Part shown: positions 38,142 to 47,829 of the stretch, piece after piece
Numbering within the stretch: position 1 is the stretch's first letter
How the letters are laid out: each line of letters starts with the position of its first letter
NCBI RefSeq assembly: GCF_030812775.1
Contig: NZ_JAUSTI010000002.1
Span: forward strand, 248,001-312,000
Source of the DNA: Paenibacillus tundrae
Lineage (GTDB): Bacteria > Bacillota > Bacilli > Paenibacillales > Paenibacillaceae
Length of the DNA: 64,000 nucleotides
Direction: 5' to 3'
Made by a program: the position numbers and the translations under genes
The notes under the pieces: generated by a model
The model's input: only the letters and a program-made list of their open reading frames with translations
What the model was told of the DNA's origin: nothing
Database searches by the model: none

Positions 38142-39776
38142 CTAGCGCACTAACAGTGATTCACGGTATTCCTGGGGCGTCATCCCCGTCAGCTTCTTGA
38201 AGAGGCGGGTAAAGGAATGAGCAGCTTCATAACCAACCTGTAGTGCCACCTCGCGCACCATTAAATCCGACTTATGCAATAACTCCTTCGCTTTACGAAT
38301 ACGGCAGTCGTCGATATACTCTGACAGATTGATCCCCATCTCTTGTTTGAAAAGTCTGGACAGATAGGATGGGTTAAAATGATTCAGTTCTGCCAATCTC
38401 ACTAGGGAGAGATCCTTCTCTAAATTATCCTTGATATAACAGCCTAATGTCTGGATTACCAGGTTTGTGCGTTCCTCTTCTGTTGATCGCTTGAAATGTA
38501 CCAATTCATCCGCAGTGCGGTATAGAGACTGCACTGCATCTTTCATGCAGGTATAATCGCCGAGTTGCAGCAAGCTTCGTTGGTCAGCTGTATCCTGTTG
38601 AAGCCCCCACCGATTGCACGTCGAGTACAGCAACAGCGCCAGATGATAGTAGGTCTCCATCGCTCGTTCCATCGTCATGTCCTGTAGCATTAGTTCACCC
38701 GCAAGCTCTTCAAATATGTCATAAAAGGATTGAAATCGTCCGGTTTCCAAATATCCTGACATGACGTCTATACGGCTTGAGATTCGAACCGGGTCTTTCA
38801 CAGCCCCAGCAGTAAAACCTTCATAAATATCGGTCAACACCATGGATACCCCATCGCCAATCTTCATCCACTGCAGCAATCTTAGCCGTTCATATTGCCT
38901 AGAAATCTGTGACCAAGCACATGCGCGCCCACTTAATGTAAACGCTATGGACATGTCAAGAGAAGCGAAGCAAGCTGCCTGTACAAGCTCCAACGTACCC
39001 TCAATATAGCTAGTGAACGGATTGGGTTCGTAACCCTTCTCTCTTATGGGCTGGAGCAGCCAGACGACATCACCGTAATGATCCGATACGCTAACATACG
39101 TTGCTTGTTCACTTAATAACGAAGAGCCAATAATACGGACGGAATCCTGAACCTGTCTGAGATCCGTTCCAGCATCTAGCGGTTTGTTCAATCGACCAAG
39201 CACCAGATATACCGGAGCATCCGCCTGCAATTCGATGTTTCTCTTAGTCAGTTCAGTTTGCATTTCAGACATCTCAGACAGAGAGAATGGAGCAGAGTTA
39301 CAGTCCTGGAGTAATTGACGTACATACTCCTCCTGCTGGAACACAGCCAGCTGAATATGCAGTTCACGTGACCGTTCCAGCCCTTCAAGCATGTGGTGAC
39401 TCTGCCTGATTTCTTCCATCACCTGTTCCACAAATGTTAGCACTTTGTCGTAGCCTTCCGTTTTGAGCAAATAACGTACATTGGGCATTTGCAGCGCTTT
39501 GTACGCATAATCAAAATCGCTGTGTCCTGTCAGAAAAATAATGCGACATTGCGGCCAATGAGTCTGAATCTCTTGAGTGAGTTCCAGCCCGCTCATGCCT
39601 GGCATACGGATGTCTGTAAGCACAATATCGATTCTACTCCGCCGCATCCAGTTCAATGCTTCTGAGGCCGAATAGGCTTTGCATACGTCAAGTTGATCTG
39701 GCATATGCCTGGCAAATGTTTCATATAGACTGTCTGTAATGATCTCCTCATCATCCACAATCAGAAGTCGATACAT
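38142..39776 (-). CDS. AraC-type response regulator (YesN-like)
   Basis: The 544-residue protein has an intact N-terminal receiver (LLIVDDEE; phosphoacceptor in LTDIRMPGMSG, about Asp55; Thr and Lys in place), a long middle region of unknown fold (about 130-430) and a C-terminal AraC DNA-binding domain (about 440-540, with LAELNHFNPSYLSRLFKQ and VALQVGYEAAHSFTRLFKK). It is activated by the kinase just upstream; its ATG 39776 lies inside the end of the kinase gene (16-bp overlap). Such pairs switch on sugar-uptake and hydrolase genes nearby. Confidence 0.9.
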   Translation of the reverse strand: MYRLLIVDDEEIITDSLYETFARHMPDQLDVCKAYSASEALNWMRRSRIDIVLTDIRMPGMSGLELTQEIQTHWPQCRIIFLTGHSDFDYAYKALQMPNVRYLLKTEGYDKVLTFVEQVMEEIRQSHHMLEGLERSRELHIQLAVFQQEEYVRQLLQDCNSAPFSLSEMSEMQTELTKRNIELQADAPVYLVLGRLNKPLDAGTDLRQVQDSVRIIGSSLLSEQATYVSVSDHYGDVVWLLQPIREKGYEPNPFTSYIEGTLELVQAACFASLDMSIAFTLSGRACAWSQISRQYERLRLLQWMKIGDGVSMVLTDIYEGFTAGAVKDPVRISSRIDVMSGYLETGRFQSFYDIFEELAGELMLQDMTMERAMETYYHLALLLYSTCNRWGLQQDTADQRSLLQLGDYTCMKDAVQSLYRTADELVHFKRSTEEERTNLVIQTLGCYIKDNLEKDLSLVRLAELNHFNPSYLSRLFKQEMGINLSEYIDDCRIRKAKELLHKSDLMVREVALQVGYEAAHSFTRLFKKLTGMTPQEYRESLLVR

Positions 39777-41518
39777 TCCTTTCCCCCCTCTTTCCATTGG
39801 ATTCGAATCGTAACTTTCAAGCCCTGTAACTCGCTACGGGATAGAAACAGACCGCTTTCTTCCCCATAAGTCAGAACTAGACGTCTGTGAATATTCGTTA
39901 GTCCGGTCATTTCGTCCGCACCGGCCTCGTTGCGAATTCGTGCTTGAAGCAGCATGATATCTGTATGTTGCAACTCCCTGCCATTGTCCTCCACGATGAT
40001 CTCGGCATACGTAGCTTCCATATGAAATTGAACGCGTAAGAGCCCCATACTTGTATTTCTCTCAAGACTATGTTCGTAAGCATTCTCAATAATCGGTTGT
40101 ATAATCAGTCTGGGTACCTGTATATGTTCCATGCCAGATGGCACTTGCCCGAACTCCATTTTAATTCGTCTAGAGAATCGCAATTGCTGAATATCGGTAT
40201 ATATTCGTGAATGCTCGACCTCCTCTTTTAATGGTACATAATCAGTGCCGTTGCGGGTGATGAAGCGAAAGTATTCACCAAGCATATTCGTAAACTGCTC
40301 GATCCGCTCCGTTTCTCCTGTTCTGGCAAGGGAGTTTAGAATGAAGAAGCTATTGTACAGAAAATGAGGATTAATCTGAGATTGGAGTTGCTTCAATTCA
40401 GCACGCTGCATCATCATTGTTTTTTTGAAGTCACGGTCAATCAGTTGCTGTAGATTTTCAATCATGTGGTTGAAGCGGGCATACAAAAATCCAAATTCAT
40501 CTGTGCGATGATGGATGATCGGAATATCGAGCACGCCTCCCTCCATTTTCTTGAACCTCTTGACCAATAACAGTAAAGGGATGTGTATCAACCGATAGCT
40601 GGAGTAGAGAAAAGCTGCGACCGCAATAAAGGATGTTATCGCAAAAATCCAGGCCCACTGATTGAACCTGCTGAGTGGTTTGGTTACGATTTTCTCAGGC
40701 AGATACGTCGCCACGGATAATCCCAACTGATCGATGTGAAGCTGATTCACATGGTACATAATGCCGTCCACCTTTTTGCGATAGTTACCCTGCAGCTTCT
40801 TCTGACTATAATCACGGTAACTGGCAAGAATGACGTCTCGCTGCTGTGGATCCGAGATGGCGTGTCCTGTTCTATCCTCGATCAGCAGTGTGGCACTCTC
40901 TGGGTATAGATTAAGCGCTGTTAATTCATGTTGAATTTGTGATGTATCGAGCTCCACCTGGATCACGAATAGAGGAAGCTCACCTCTTTTTCCCGTTAGT
41001 CTTACAGCACTTAGGTTCAAGGTATCGTCTTTTACAGTAAATCGAGAGTCCTCTTCAGGTAATGCCAAGCTAAAGTAATCAAAGGAGTCCTTATCCAATT
41101 CATCAATGCCTTGTGTAGCCGAAATGCTCTTGTTGACTAATGGGATATGTACATAAACATTCTTAATATACGAACTGCTGTTTTTGAAGGCAGCCAGACG
41201 TTCGGTTAAATAACCTAATGTTTCGCGTCGATCGACCTGCTCCATCATGTCCCAGAGGATCGCAAGACGATTCAATTTACGATCCTCTGCGATATCAAAC
41301 TGCTGCAATTCCAACCATTCAATCTCCCTGCTCAGCTCGGTTGCATATTGACTCAATCGCCTATCCGTGGACAAGGAGATTTCCTGGCTTGCTGTATCGT
41401 AGCTCCAGTGGTACAAATACACACCCAGAAGAATCAACGGCAATACAAAGATCAGATACGTCATAATTAATCGTACAAAAATACTGTTGAGCCACGACTT
41501 GGCAGGTATCTTCAACAA
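39761..41518 (-). CDS. Sensor histidine kinase (YesM/LytS type)
   Basis: About 585 residues: membrane helix (about 14-36), a large extracellular sensor domain (about 40-285), a second helix (about 288-308), a HAMP region, the His_kinase motif with the phosphorylated His in NPHFLYNSFF (about 390) and a C-terminal ATPase domain with IIQPIIENAYEHS and VEDNG. I favour the TTG at 41518, eight bases after AGGAGG, over the GTG at 41527 that overlaps this site. It probably senses a sugar outside the cell, perhaps through the solute-binding protein encoded 33 bp upstream. Confidence 0.9.
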   Translation of the reverse strand: MLKIPAKSWLNSIFVRLIMTYLIFVLPLILLGVYLYHWSYDTASQEISLSTDRRLSQYATELSREIEWLELQQFDIAEDRKLNRLAILWDMMEQVDRRETLGYLTERLAAFKNSSSYIKNVYVHIPLVNKSISATQGIDELDKDSFDYFSLALPEEDSRFTVKDDTLNLSAVRLTGKRGELPLFVIQVELDTSQIQHELTALNLYPESATLLIEDRTGHAISDPQQRDVILASYRDYSQKKLQGNYRKKVDGIMYHVNQLHIDQLGLSVATYLPEKIVTKPLSRFNQWAWIFAITSFIAVAAFLYSSYRLIHIPLLLLVKRFKKMEGGVLDIPIIHHRTDEFGFLYARFNHMIENLQQLIDRDFKKTMMMQRAELKQLQSQINPHFLYNSFFILNSLARTGETERIEQFTNMLGEYFRFITRNGTDYVPLKEEVEHSRIYTDIQQLRFSRRIKMEFGQVPSGMEHIQVPRLIIQPIIENAYEHSLERNTSMGLLRVQFHMEATYAEIIVEDNGRELQHTDIMLLQARIRNEAGADEMTGLTNIHRRLVLTYGEESGLFLSRSELQGLKVTIRIQWKEGGKECIDF

Positions 41519-41551
41519 TACGTTCACCTCCTGATATGAAGGTTGAAGAAA

Positions 41552-43216
41552 TCACCTCTTTTTGAACCATGCATTCACCTCTGATGTGATTTCATCCCCA
41601 CCCAGCTTGCGCCAATTCTGAACGAATTGATCGAACTCATCTATGGGGGAGCCGAGAATAATATTCATATAAGCCTCAAGTTGCAGATCACGAAGAATGG
41701 TTTGCCGATCAATCATTGTGTCGGTTATTCCGCCGGTAAATTCGTCATTTAACAGCTGTCCATTCTGATCATAGGTATCCGCAATGCTAAAGGCACCTGT
41801 CGGACCATACGTTTGTTTCCAACCCCATCCGCTCTTCAAGCCTTCTGATTCATAAGCAACAATTCGTTTATGGATCGCAAGCGCTTCGTTCTCCAAGCTC
41901 GAGAAATCTCCAGTCACTCTGGCGTCGCGAATCTGAAGATAGGCATCCATATTTTTGGTGCCGGGAAAAGGCGTTACTGGGGATAGCATCCATACAGCCC
42001 GTGAATCGTCATTGTAGTACGTTTCATATTCGGCTTCCTCACCCCAATTTTTGTCCAGATGCATGTTCATAAGCTTTACGACAATCTCTGGATAAGCAAA
42101 GCCTTTTTTTACTGCAAAGTACTGTCCTGTGTTGGAACGAAGTGGTACCAAAAGGGCACGGTTAGACTCAGCCACAATAGGATAAGCCTGCCACTGCGCA
42201 TCAGGATCTGTATCACGAGTCGTCTGTAGCATAAATGGTGCCCACTGTTCACCATAGAGCATGCCAATCTGCCCGTCCTGAACTAAGCGGTACGCCTTAC
42301 TTCCGTTTTTGTAAGAAAAATCTGGATCAATCTGGCCTTCGAGATACAACTTCTGCAATACCTCCAGCGCTGTTCTCACTTCAGGTTGTATGCCTCCATA
42401 CGTAAGATCGCCATTCTTATCTATGATCCATATACTGGGGTAAGCTCCGTAACCCGCCATGAATCCTGTAGCGCCCATTACGGGATCCCATAAATAGCTA
42501 GTTAATGCTAATCCATACGTATCCTGTCTGCCATTTCCGTTAGGATCTTGTTCTGTAAACGCTTTCGATATGTGAAGCAGATCTTCTATCGTTTCAGGCG
42601 GCTGAAGACCTAGCCTTTCCAACCAATCCGTTCTGATCCATAGATATTGCGCTGTTTCAATGGAAGAGGAGGATTCCGGAATAGCCATTAGGTTACCGTC
42701 AATCGTGGCAGCATCGAACGCTCCCCTTCCCTCCGCTTCTAATATTTTTTTCGTTAAAGGAGAAGCGTGTGTCCGGTATACTTCGGTCAGATCTTCAATC
42801 AATCCAGCGTTGCTTAACTGCCTGAGCTGATATGGATTCACTTTGACTACATCCGGGAAACGACCTGCCGCAAGGGATACCCCCATTTTTTGATGATATA
42901 CATCACCAGTAGCAATCCAATCATAGTGAATTTGAATGCCAAGTTCTTGTTCATATAAACGAGTCCAACGATTGTTCGTAAGGGTTTCATCAGGCAACTG
43001 ATCAATCATTCGCTGCAAGTCTTCTCCGCTTTCCCTTACAAAAGAGACTTTAATGGGTGGTTCATACTTCCCTAACACCGTTGAAGATCGTTGCTGTTGT
43101 CCGTCAGACGAGGAATGAAATTGCCCAGAATTCCCTTGTGTATGGCCAGCGGGAATGCACACAGCAAGAACGATGATCAAGGTCCACCTAGATCTGTACA
43201 GCCATCTATTATTCAC
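41552..43216 (-). CDS. Extracellular solute-binding protein, family 1, linked to a two-component system
   Basis: The 554-residue protein has an N-terminal membrane/signal helix (about 10-25) and a family-1 binding fold with GRFPDVVKVNPYQLRQL and DPNGNGRQDTYGLALT (a Ca-loop-like motif). The signal region has LAVC, a poor lipobox, so anchoring is uncertain. No permease genes adjoin it; it is followed by the kinase and regulator genes. It may deliver sugar to a permease elsewhere or serve as a sensor subunit. The GTG at 43216 follows GGGGG by about eight bases. Confidence 0.82.
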   Translation of the reverse strand: MNNRWLYRSRWTLIIVLAVCIPAGHTQGNSGQFHSSSDGQQQRSSTVLGKYEPPIKVSFVRESGEDLQRMIDQLPDETLTNNRWTRLYEQELGIQIHYDWIATGDVYHQKMGVSLAAGRFPDVVKVNPYQLRQLSNAGLIEDLTEVYRTHASPLTKKILEAEGRGAFDAATIDGNLMAIPESSSSIETAQYLWIRTDWLERLGLQPPETIEDLLHISKAFTEQDPNGNGRQDTYGLALTSYLWDPVMGATGFMAGYGAYPSIWIIDKNGDLTYGGIQPEVRTALEVLQKLYLEGQIDPDFSYKNGSKAYRLVQDGQIGMLYGEQWAPFMLQTTRDTDPDAQWQAYPIVAESNRALLVPLRSNTGQYFAVKKGFAYPEIVVKLMNMHLDKNWGEEAEYETYYNDDSRAVWMLSPVTPFPGTKNMDAYLQIRDARVTGDFSSLENEALAIHKRIVAYESEGLKSGWGWKQTYGPTGAFSIADTYDQNGQLLNDEFTGGITDTMIDRQTILRDLQLEAYMNIILGSPIDEFDQFVQNWRKLGGDEITSEVNAWFKKR

Positions 43217-43313
43217 GACGACATGCCCCCAGTTCGATTGGAATGAACACATTCATTTTTCTATTATCTGGAATCTCCATCATTGTACAACTTCTGTCAT
43301 GGCAGGAGTAACG

Positions 43314-43334
43314 AAAAAGCCGCCATTGGGCGAC
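43314..43334 (-). terminator. Rho-independent terminator after GH43
   Basis: Minus-strand GTCGCC-CAAT-GGCGGC followed by five T residues, 30 bp after the GH43 stop codon. Confidence 0.7.
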
Positions 43335-43364
43335 TTTTATCCGTATGCGTCGTACATTGTTTGA

Positions 43365-44897
43365 TTACTTGATATGATAATTGAAATTTGAAAAGTCAGC
43401 TGTGCCTCCGATCATTTCCGTGGAGTACAGAAACAGACCGATACGGCAACCCATGAAATGATCTAGCTTATAGAACATTCGGTGAGTGATGCCGAGACTC
43501 TTCCACGCTGTACCGTCCCAATAGCCAAAAGAACACTCATCCTGGTTATCTACAAAATTCCCTGTCGCTAGTAATGTAACCGTCGATCCATCTATGGGAA
43601 TCCGCGCATGCTCTGTTGCTGGCTCCTCATCAATCAAATTACCAAATATGCTCGAATCTTCGCTCTCTCTCGCCTGCATAACAAGGTAATACTGACCTTC
43701 CTTTTTGGTGAGTGCAATCAGACTATACGTGCCGATCAGGAAGCATAAACCAGCATAATCTCCATCATTCAAACCACTGCCATCCAGCGTAACCGTTGCT
43801 TCACAAGCAGGCCCCATGGAACGCTGAGTTAGTGTATTTACGGCAAAGATCAGATTCGGACTAAGCTGACCCGTGCGGATTCGATAAACTCCCGGCACTT
43901 CTGTGACTGACCAGAGCTCGTCATGCGGTGTGTGATTCCACTGCCAAATGTCCTGAAGACGCACCTTGCCGTCTTCCTGTGCGGTGTACTCAAAGCGGTC
44001 ACTCCCAACAAGTGGTCTATACGCATACCCCGGCCTTGTGCTCGCAATATCGATGGATTTGGGGGCTTCATTCGCAAATACCGGAGTACCTTGCTTGAAT
44101 TGTAGTGGCACCAGCACAGGAATTCGCCCTACCGCTCCATGATCCTGAAACAACATGGCATACCAATCTCCGTTCGGCGTATCGACAATACCTCCTTGAG
44201 CTACACCTGAATTGAAATATCCCATGTCATCGTTAAACACTTCCCCGCCTACAAACTCACTATCCAAGGCGTCGGCCATATAAAATGCCTGTGTCCTCCG
44301 TCCTGCTGCCTTGGTCATATGAATGAGGAAAACGTAATACTTGCCCTGGATTTTGTAGAAATGGGCACCTTCATAACCAAGGTAGTGCGGTTGATTGTCT
44401 TTTACAATAATCCGCTGTATACCGCCGGGCTTTGGCCCAGAGAGGTCTACGCTTAACTCGGTCAAATGAATCTCGGCATTCCCATGCACCAGATAGACTC
44501 GTTCATCCTCATCAAAGAATAGGGAGCAATCATGATAAAATCCTTGCACAATTTGCTTCTTCCAAGGACCTGCTATCGTACGTGATGTGTACAAATACGT
44601 CTTACGCGTATCATTAGCGACAAAGATAACATAAAACATACCTTGATGATGCCGTAGAGACGCTGCCCACATGCCTTTACCATAAATCTGTTGACCAATC
44701 TCTAATCGCTGGGCAGGCGTGTTATCCAGCTTGTCGTACACATGCGTGGCTACTTCCCAATGAATCAGATCATACGACCGCAGGATAACGCAACCTGGCA
44801 TCATATGCATCGTTGTGCTGACCATATAGTACGTATCCTCTACCCGGATGATATCAATATCTGGGTAATCAGCCCAGATAATTGGATTTGAATACAT
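43365..44897 (-). CDS. Intracellular GH43 beta-xylosidase/arabinofuranosidase with C-terminal beta-sandwich
   Basis: The 510-residue enzyme has a five-bladed propeller (about 1-300) with general base Asp13 in YPDIDIIRV, a second Asp in YHDCSLFFD (about 143) and acid Glu in YEGAHFYK (about 195). A C-terminal concanavalin-like domain (about 315-510) completes the family layout. No signal peptide. It probably trims xylo- or arabino-oligosaccharides after uptake. It lies 62 bp downstream of another GH43 gene in the same direction. The exact linkage cannot be told from sequence. Confidence 0.88.
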   Translation of the reverse strand: MYSNPIIWADYPDIDIIRVEDTYYMVSTTMHMMPGCVILRSYDLIHWEVATHVYDKLDNTPAQRLEIGQQIYGKGMWAASLRHHQGMFYVIFVANDTRKTYLYTSRTIAGPWKKQIVQGFYHDCSLFFDEDERVYLVHGNAEIHLTELSVDLSGPKPGGIQRIIVKDNQPHYLGYEGAHFYKIQGKYYVFLIHMTKAAGRRTQAFYMADALDSEFVGGEVFNDDMGYFNSGVAQGGIVDTPNGDWYAMLFQDHGAVGRIPVLVPLQFKQGTPVFANEAPKSIDIASTRPGYAYRPLVGSDRFEYTAQEDGKVRLQDIWQWNHTPHDELWSVTEVPGVYRIRTGQLSPNLIFAVNTLTQRSMGPACEATVTLDGSGLNDGDYAGLCFLIGTYSLIALTKKEGQYYLVMQARESEDSSIFGNLIDEEPATEHARIPIDGSTVTLLATGNFVDNQDECSFGYWDGTAWKSLGITHRMFYKLDHFMGCRIGLFLYSTEMIGGTADFSNFNYHIK

Positions 44898-44959
44898 GCT
44901 TTGTGTTCACCTCATTTTGATTCCAGCGTATATAATCACACACAGGTTACGTTCTATTT

Positions 44960-46486
44960 CTATTTAACTCTCTCGAACTTCCATTCCTGCAAGAGGACTG
45001 CACTCGAATGATCCGAAGATGCTCGAAGGACGATATACAGATCATGAGTCCCTTGCGAACCAGCAATTGCAGTTGACTGCACATTCCATTGATAGGCTTC
45101 ACTCGTTGAGGGAATAGCAACCTTACCCACAATTGGCCCGTCTTCACGATCAAGTCGTAGTTCGAGCGTAGCTGCTTCTCCTTGGTTAGAGAGCAACGCT
45201 GTAAAACCAGACGCACCATCTTCCCCAAAATTTACATTCGAGATCGCAATCCAGCTCCCCCCATGCAGTTTACTTACAACCACATCAGATGCTGATGTTA
45301 GCCCATGATCGGCGCTAGTTAATTGCAACGTGTTCACCCCTGCGCTCCAGCCAATGGTTGCCCCACTAATGGCTTGATATGGATCGAAGGAGTGAAGCTG
45401 ACTTACACCTTGATAATCCGCCTGGATTGCCTTCAATCTGCCCGTCGTTTCTTCATATTCAATACGATTGATATGCGTAGAGCGATAACCTTCTGGAATA
45501 TCCATCGCTTGGCAGAGCGTCTGAGCATGGTAGGCGATGTACCATTGATCCGCTAATTGAATAATGGCATGATGATTATTGCCGCCAATCCCGAAGAAAT
45601 GACCTGGATTTTGAAGAATTGTGCTTTGATACGTCCAAGGCCCCATGGGCTGAGTACTCGTCATATAGGCAATCTCACCCGGTGGTGGATCACTCTCTGC
45701 ACGATCAACTTCATGAAAATTAGAGCAATACGTATAGTAGTAGATATGTTGATGCTTATGTATCCCTGAATCCTCGAACATAAAAGGAGCTGGAATGACC
45801 TTAGCTTTACCAGTCACGCTGATCATGTCATCTCCCAATCGCATTACACGGGCTGTATCAGGTCTTTCTGATTTCCCTTCAGGCACTCCGCCTCCAAAAT
45901 ATAGATACGCTTGATGATCTTCAACAAGCACAGCCGGATCGAAGAGCCAGGTGACATCTTCTACCCCTGGGGTTTCTCTTGTCACGAGTGCTTTCCCTAT
46001 AGGATCTGTCCAAGGCCCAACAGGTGTTGGTGCAGACAATACACCTATACCGCTGGCGTTATTAGCGAAATAAAGAAAGAAGCAATCCTGTCCGTCTAGC
46101 TTCCGATGGGCGGCCGCCGGAGCCCAAGACTGTGAAGCCCATGTTGCTGCGCCTTGAGAGCCTGCAACTCTGATCTCACCATGATCAGTCCAGTTGATCA
46201 GATCCTCTGACGAGATCACTGTAATCCGGTTAATTGAACTATAACTGTTTTTCTGGGGTATCCCGTCCGAGTCATACTCGAGTTTGTCACTGGTCATATA
46301 TATATACACTCGATTATTGAACACCAGTGCATAAGGATCAGCTCCAAATTTATGCGCCATCAACGGATTAGCATTCGGACGAAGCTTGCCGATTTCCTTT
46401 GGTTGCAATTCAGGTTGGGCAGGTTCAACCGTGCCTTCCTTCTGCTTGCCAGCTTGTGGAGTAACATGATGATTCATTTCATTCAT
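44960..46486 (-). CDS. GH43 arabinoxylan arabinofuranohydrolase-like enzyme with CBM6-like domain
   Basis: A 508-residue protein resembling XynD/AXHd3: catalytic Asp50 (FGADPYALV), Asp183 (WLFDPAVLV) and Glu238 (FMFEDSGIHKH) in a propeller of about 350 residues, then a CBM6-like jelly roll (about 375-508, with LHGGSWIAISNVNFG and LYIVLRA). Known XynD-type enzymes are secreted; this one has a hydrophilic N-terminus and no signal peptide, so it should act inside the cell. ATG 46486 or 46477 could both serve; both lie behind GGGGG. A cre-like site is in the promoter. Confidence 0.87.
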   Translation of the reverse strand: MNEMNHHVTPQAGKQKEGTVEPAQPELQPKEIGKLRPNANPLMAHKFGADPYALVFNNRVYIYMTSDKLEYDSDGIPQKNSYSSINRITVISSEDLINWTDHGEIRVAGSQGAATWASQSWAPAAAHRKLDGQDCFFLYFANNASGIGVLSAPTPVGPWTDPIGKALVTRETPGVEDVTWLFDPAVLVEDHQAYLYFGGGVPEGKSERPDTARVMRLGDDMISVTGKAKVIPAPFMFEDSGIHKHQHIYYYTYCSNFHEVDRAESDPPPGEIAYMTSTQPMGPWTYQSTILQNPGHFFGIGGNNHHAIIQLADQWYIAYHAQTLCQAMDIPEGYRSTHINRIEYEETTGRLKAIQADYQGVSQLHSFDPYQAISGATIGWSAGVNTLQLTSADHGLTSASDVVVSKLHGGSWIAISNVNFGEDGASGFTALLSNQGEAATLELRLDREDGPIVGKVAIPSTSEAYQWNVQSTAIAGSQGTHDLYIVLRASSDHSSAVLLQEWKFERVK

Positions 46487-46555
46487 TCCCCCTCGGATGG
46501 TTTGATCATGGCAGCTCTAAGTCATTCGATATACATCAGGTTTGAATCGTATATT

Positions 46556-46569
46556 AGTAAGCGTTTGCA
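46556..46569 (+). promoter_or_regulatory. cre-like site between GH43 and AraC genes
   Basis: AGTAAGCGTTTGCA matches 12 of 14 positions of the CcpA consensus. It is 70 bp upstream of the GH43 start, in the divergent region shared with the AraC regulator. Confidence 0.4.
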
Positions 46570-46674
46570 ATGAAAACAGCTTCGTGATAGGATGATTACA
46601 TTTTAAGGTAAGCTGAGTACAATTTCATTGCTTAATCTGCTCTATTTATTGCGTGAAATGACGGGAGGTGCGCT

Positions 46675-47559
46675 ATGAACGGATCCTCTGAATATTTTTA
46701 CGATCCCATTCAACCTGAGCTTCTGTATCAGCACCGAGTGACGACCTATAAACTGGAAACGATCTATCATCGACATAATGCCTATGAAATTTATCTCTTC
46801 CTTCGTGGCAATGTTCATTTTTATGTAGAAAATCGCTGTTACCATATGGAGCGGGGTGATCTGCTCGTTATGTCACCTCAGGAGATGCACCGTGCATTTA
46901 TTTTAGATGAAACGGAGTATGAACGAATTACGATTAATCTTAAGAAAACGTATCTACATCAACTATCTACACCTTCAACTAATTTATCATCCTGCTTCGA
47001 TTATCGACCCAAGGGAAAAGACAACATGATTCATCTGGACGAAGATCGTCTGCAGCAGTTGTTACAATGGACCGAACAAATTGAAGAATTACGTGCTTCC
47101 GATGCTTATGGTACAGATATCAAACTGAATGCAGCAACTGCCCAATTGCTGATTATGCTGAATGTATGGTTTCACAACAATTCTTTTGTGCCTCACGACA
47201 TCATGCCAGAACTGGTACGTAACACTATGGAGTATATTGAAGAGCATATCACGCAAGATATTACGCTAGGTAAACTTGCCGAAGAGTTCTATATGAACAG
47301 CACTTCCATCAGTCGCCAGTTTAAAAAGCACACCGGACTAACTCTCCGCTCCTACATCCTGGGTCGGCGAATTGAGCTTGCCAAATTCCACCTTTCTGAA
47401 GGGATGAGCATTACAGATACGTGCTTTCAATCGGGCTTTAGTGATTACGCCAATTTTATTCGGAGTTTTACCAAATTAGTTGGCACCTCTCCAGGCAGAT
47501 ATATTAAGAAACGACGAGATACGTTCAAGTCTGCTGGGAGTTCTTCATCCAATATGTAA
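46675..47559 (+). CDS. AraC-family regulator with cupin sensor domain
   Basis: A 294-residue protein: N-terminal cupin-like sugar-sensing domain (about 15-115, with HNAYEIYLFLRGNVHFYVE in part) and C-terminal AraC DNA-binding domain (about 185-285, with LAEEFYMNSTSISRQFKKH and CFQSGFSDYANFIRSFTK). ATG with GGGAGG upstream. It is divergent from the two GH43 genes and is likely their activator. Confidence 0.9.
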   Translation: MNGSSEYFYDPIQPELLYQHRVTTYKLETIYHRHNAYEIYLFLRGNVHFYVENRCYHMERGDLLVMSPQEMHRAFILDETEYERITINLKKTYLHQLSTPSTNLSSCFDYRPKGKDNMIHLDEDRLQQLLQWTEQIEELRASDAYGTDIKLNAATAQLLIMLNVWFHNNSFVPHDIMPELVRNTMEYIEEHITQDITLGKLAEEFYMNSTSISRQFKKHTGLTLRSYILGRRIELAKFHLSEGMSITDTCFQSGFSDYANFIRSFTKLVGTSPGRYIKKRRDTFKSAGSSSSNM

Positions 47560-47623
47560 ATGGCTGCAATCTTGTACGAAAGAAGCTGATGCCTGCGAGG
47601 TTTGCGAAGTGTATGAAGAATAG

Positions 47624-47664
47624 CCCAAAACATCGAGTCAAGGATCTGGACTCGATGTTTTGGG
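47624..47664. terminator. Bidirectional terminator after AraC gene
   Basis: A perfect 16-bp stem (47624-47639 with 47649-47664) around a 9-base loop; the arm ends are AAAA and TTTT-rich, so it can act in both directions, between the AraC gene and the barstar side. Confidence 0.85.
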
Positions 47665-47690
47665 AAGATTTAATCCATTAATACCACTCA

Positions 47691-47795
47691 TCAATCATCA
47701 TTAGATGGGGAACAAAGCGATTTAATTTTTACTATTGAATTTCCCGTCCACAATCGTACGCGGTCTTTAATCCACCCCGTATATTGCTGCTCCAT
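47691..47795 (-). CDS. Possible small protein, 34 residues
   Basis: An ATG at 47795 with GGGAG eight bases upstream opens 34 codons beginning MEQQYTGWIKDRVRLW and ending SPSNDD. It lies just downstream of barstar on the same strand and ends 27 bp before a strong terminator. The sequence is basic and Trp-rich. I recognise no family; it could be a fragment of a larger gene. Only the ribosome site and position support it. Confidence 0.3.
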   Translation of the reverse strand: MEQQYTGWIKDRVRLWTGNSIVKIKSLCSPSNDD

Positions 47796-47829
47796 CGCTA
47801 CTGCTCCCGCGTTGCTGTGAAATGATACA

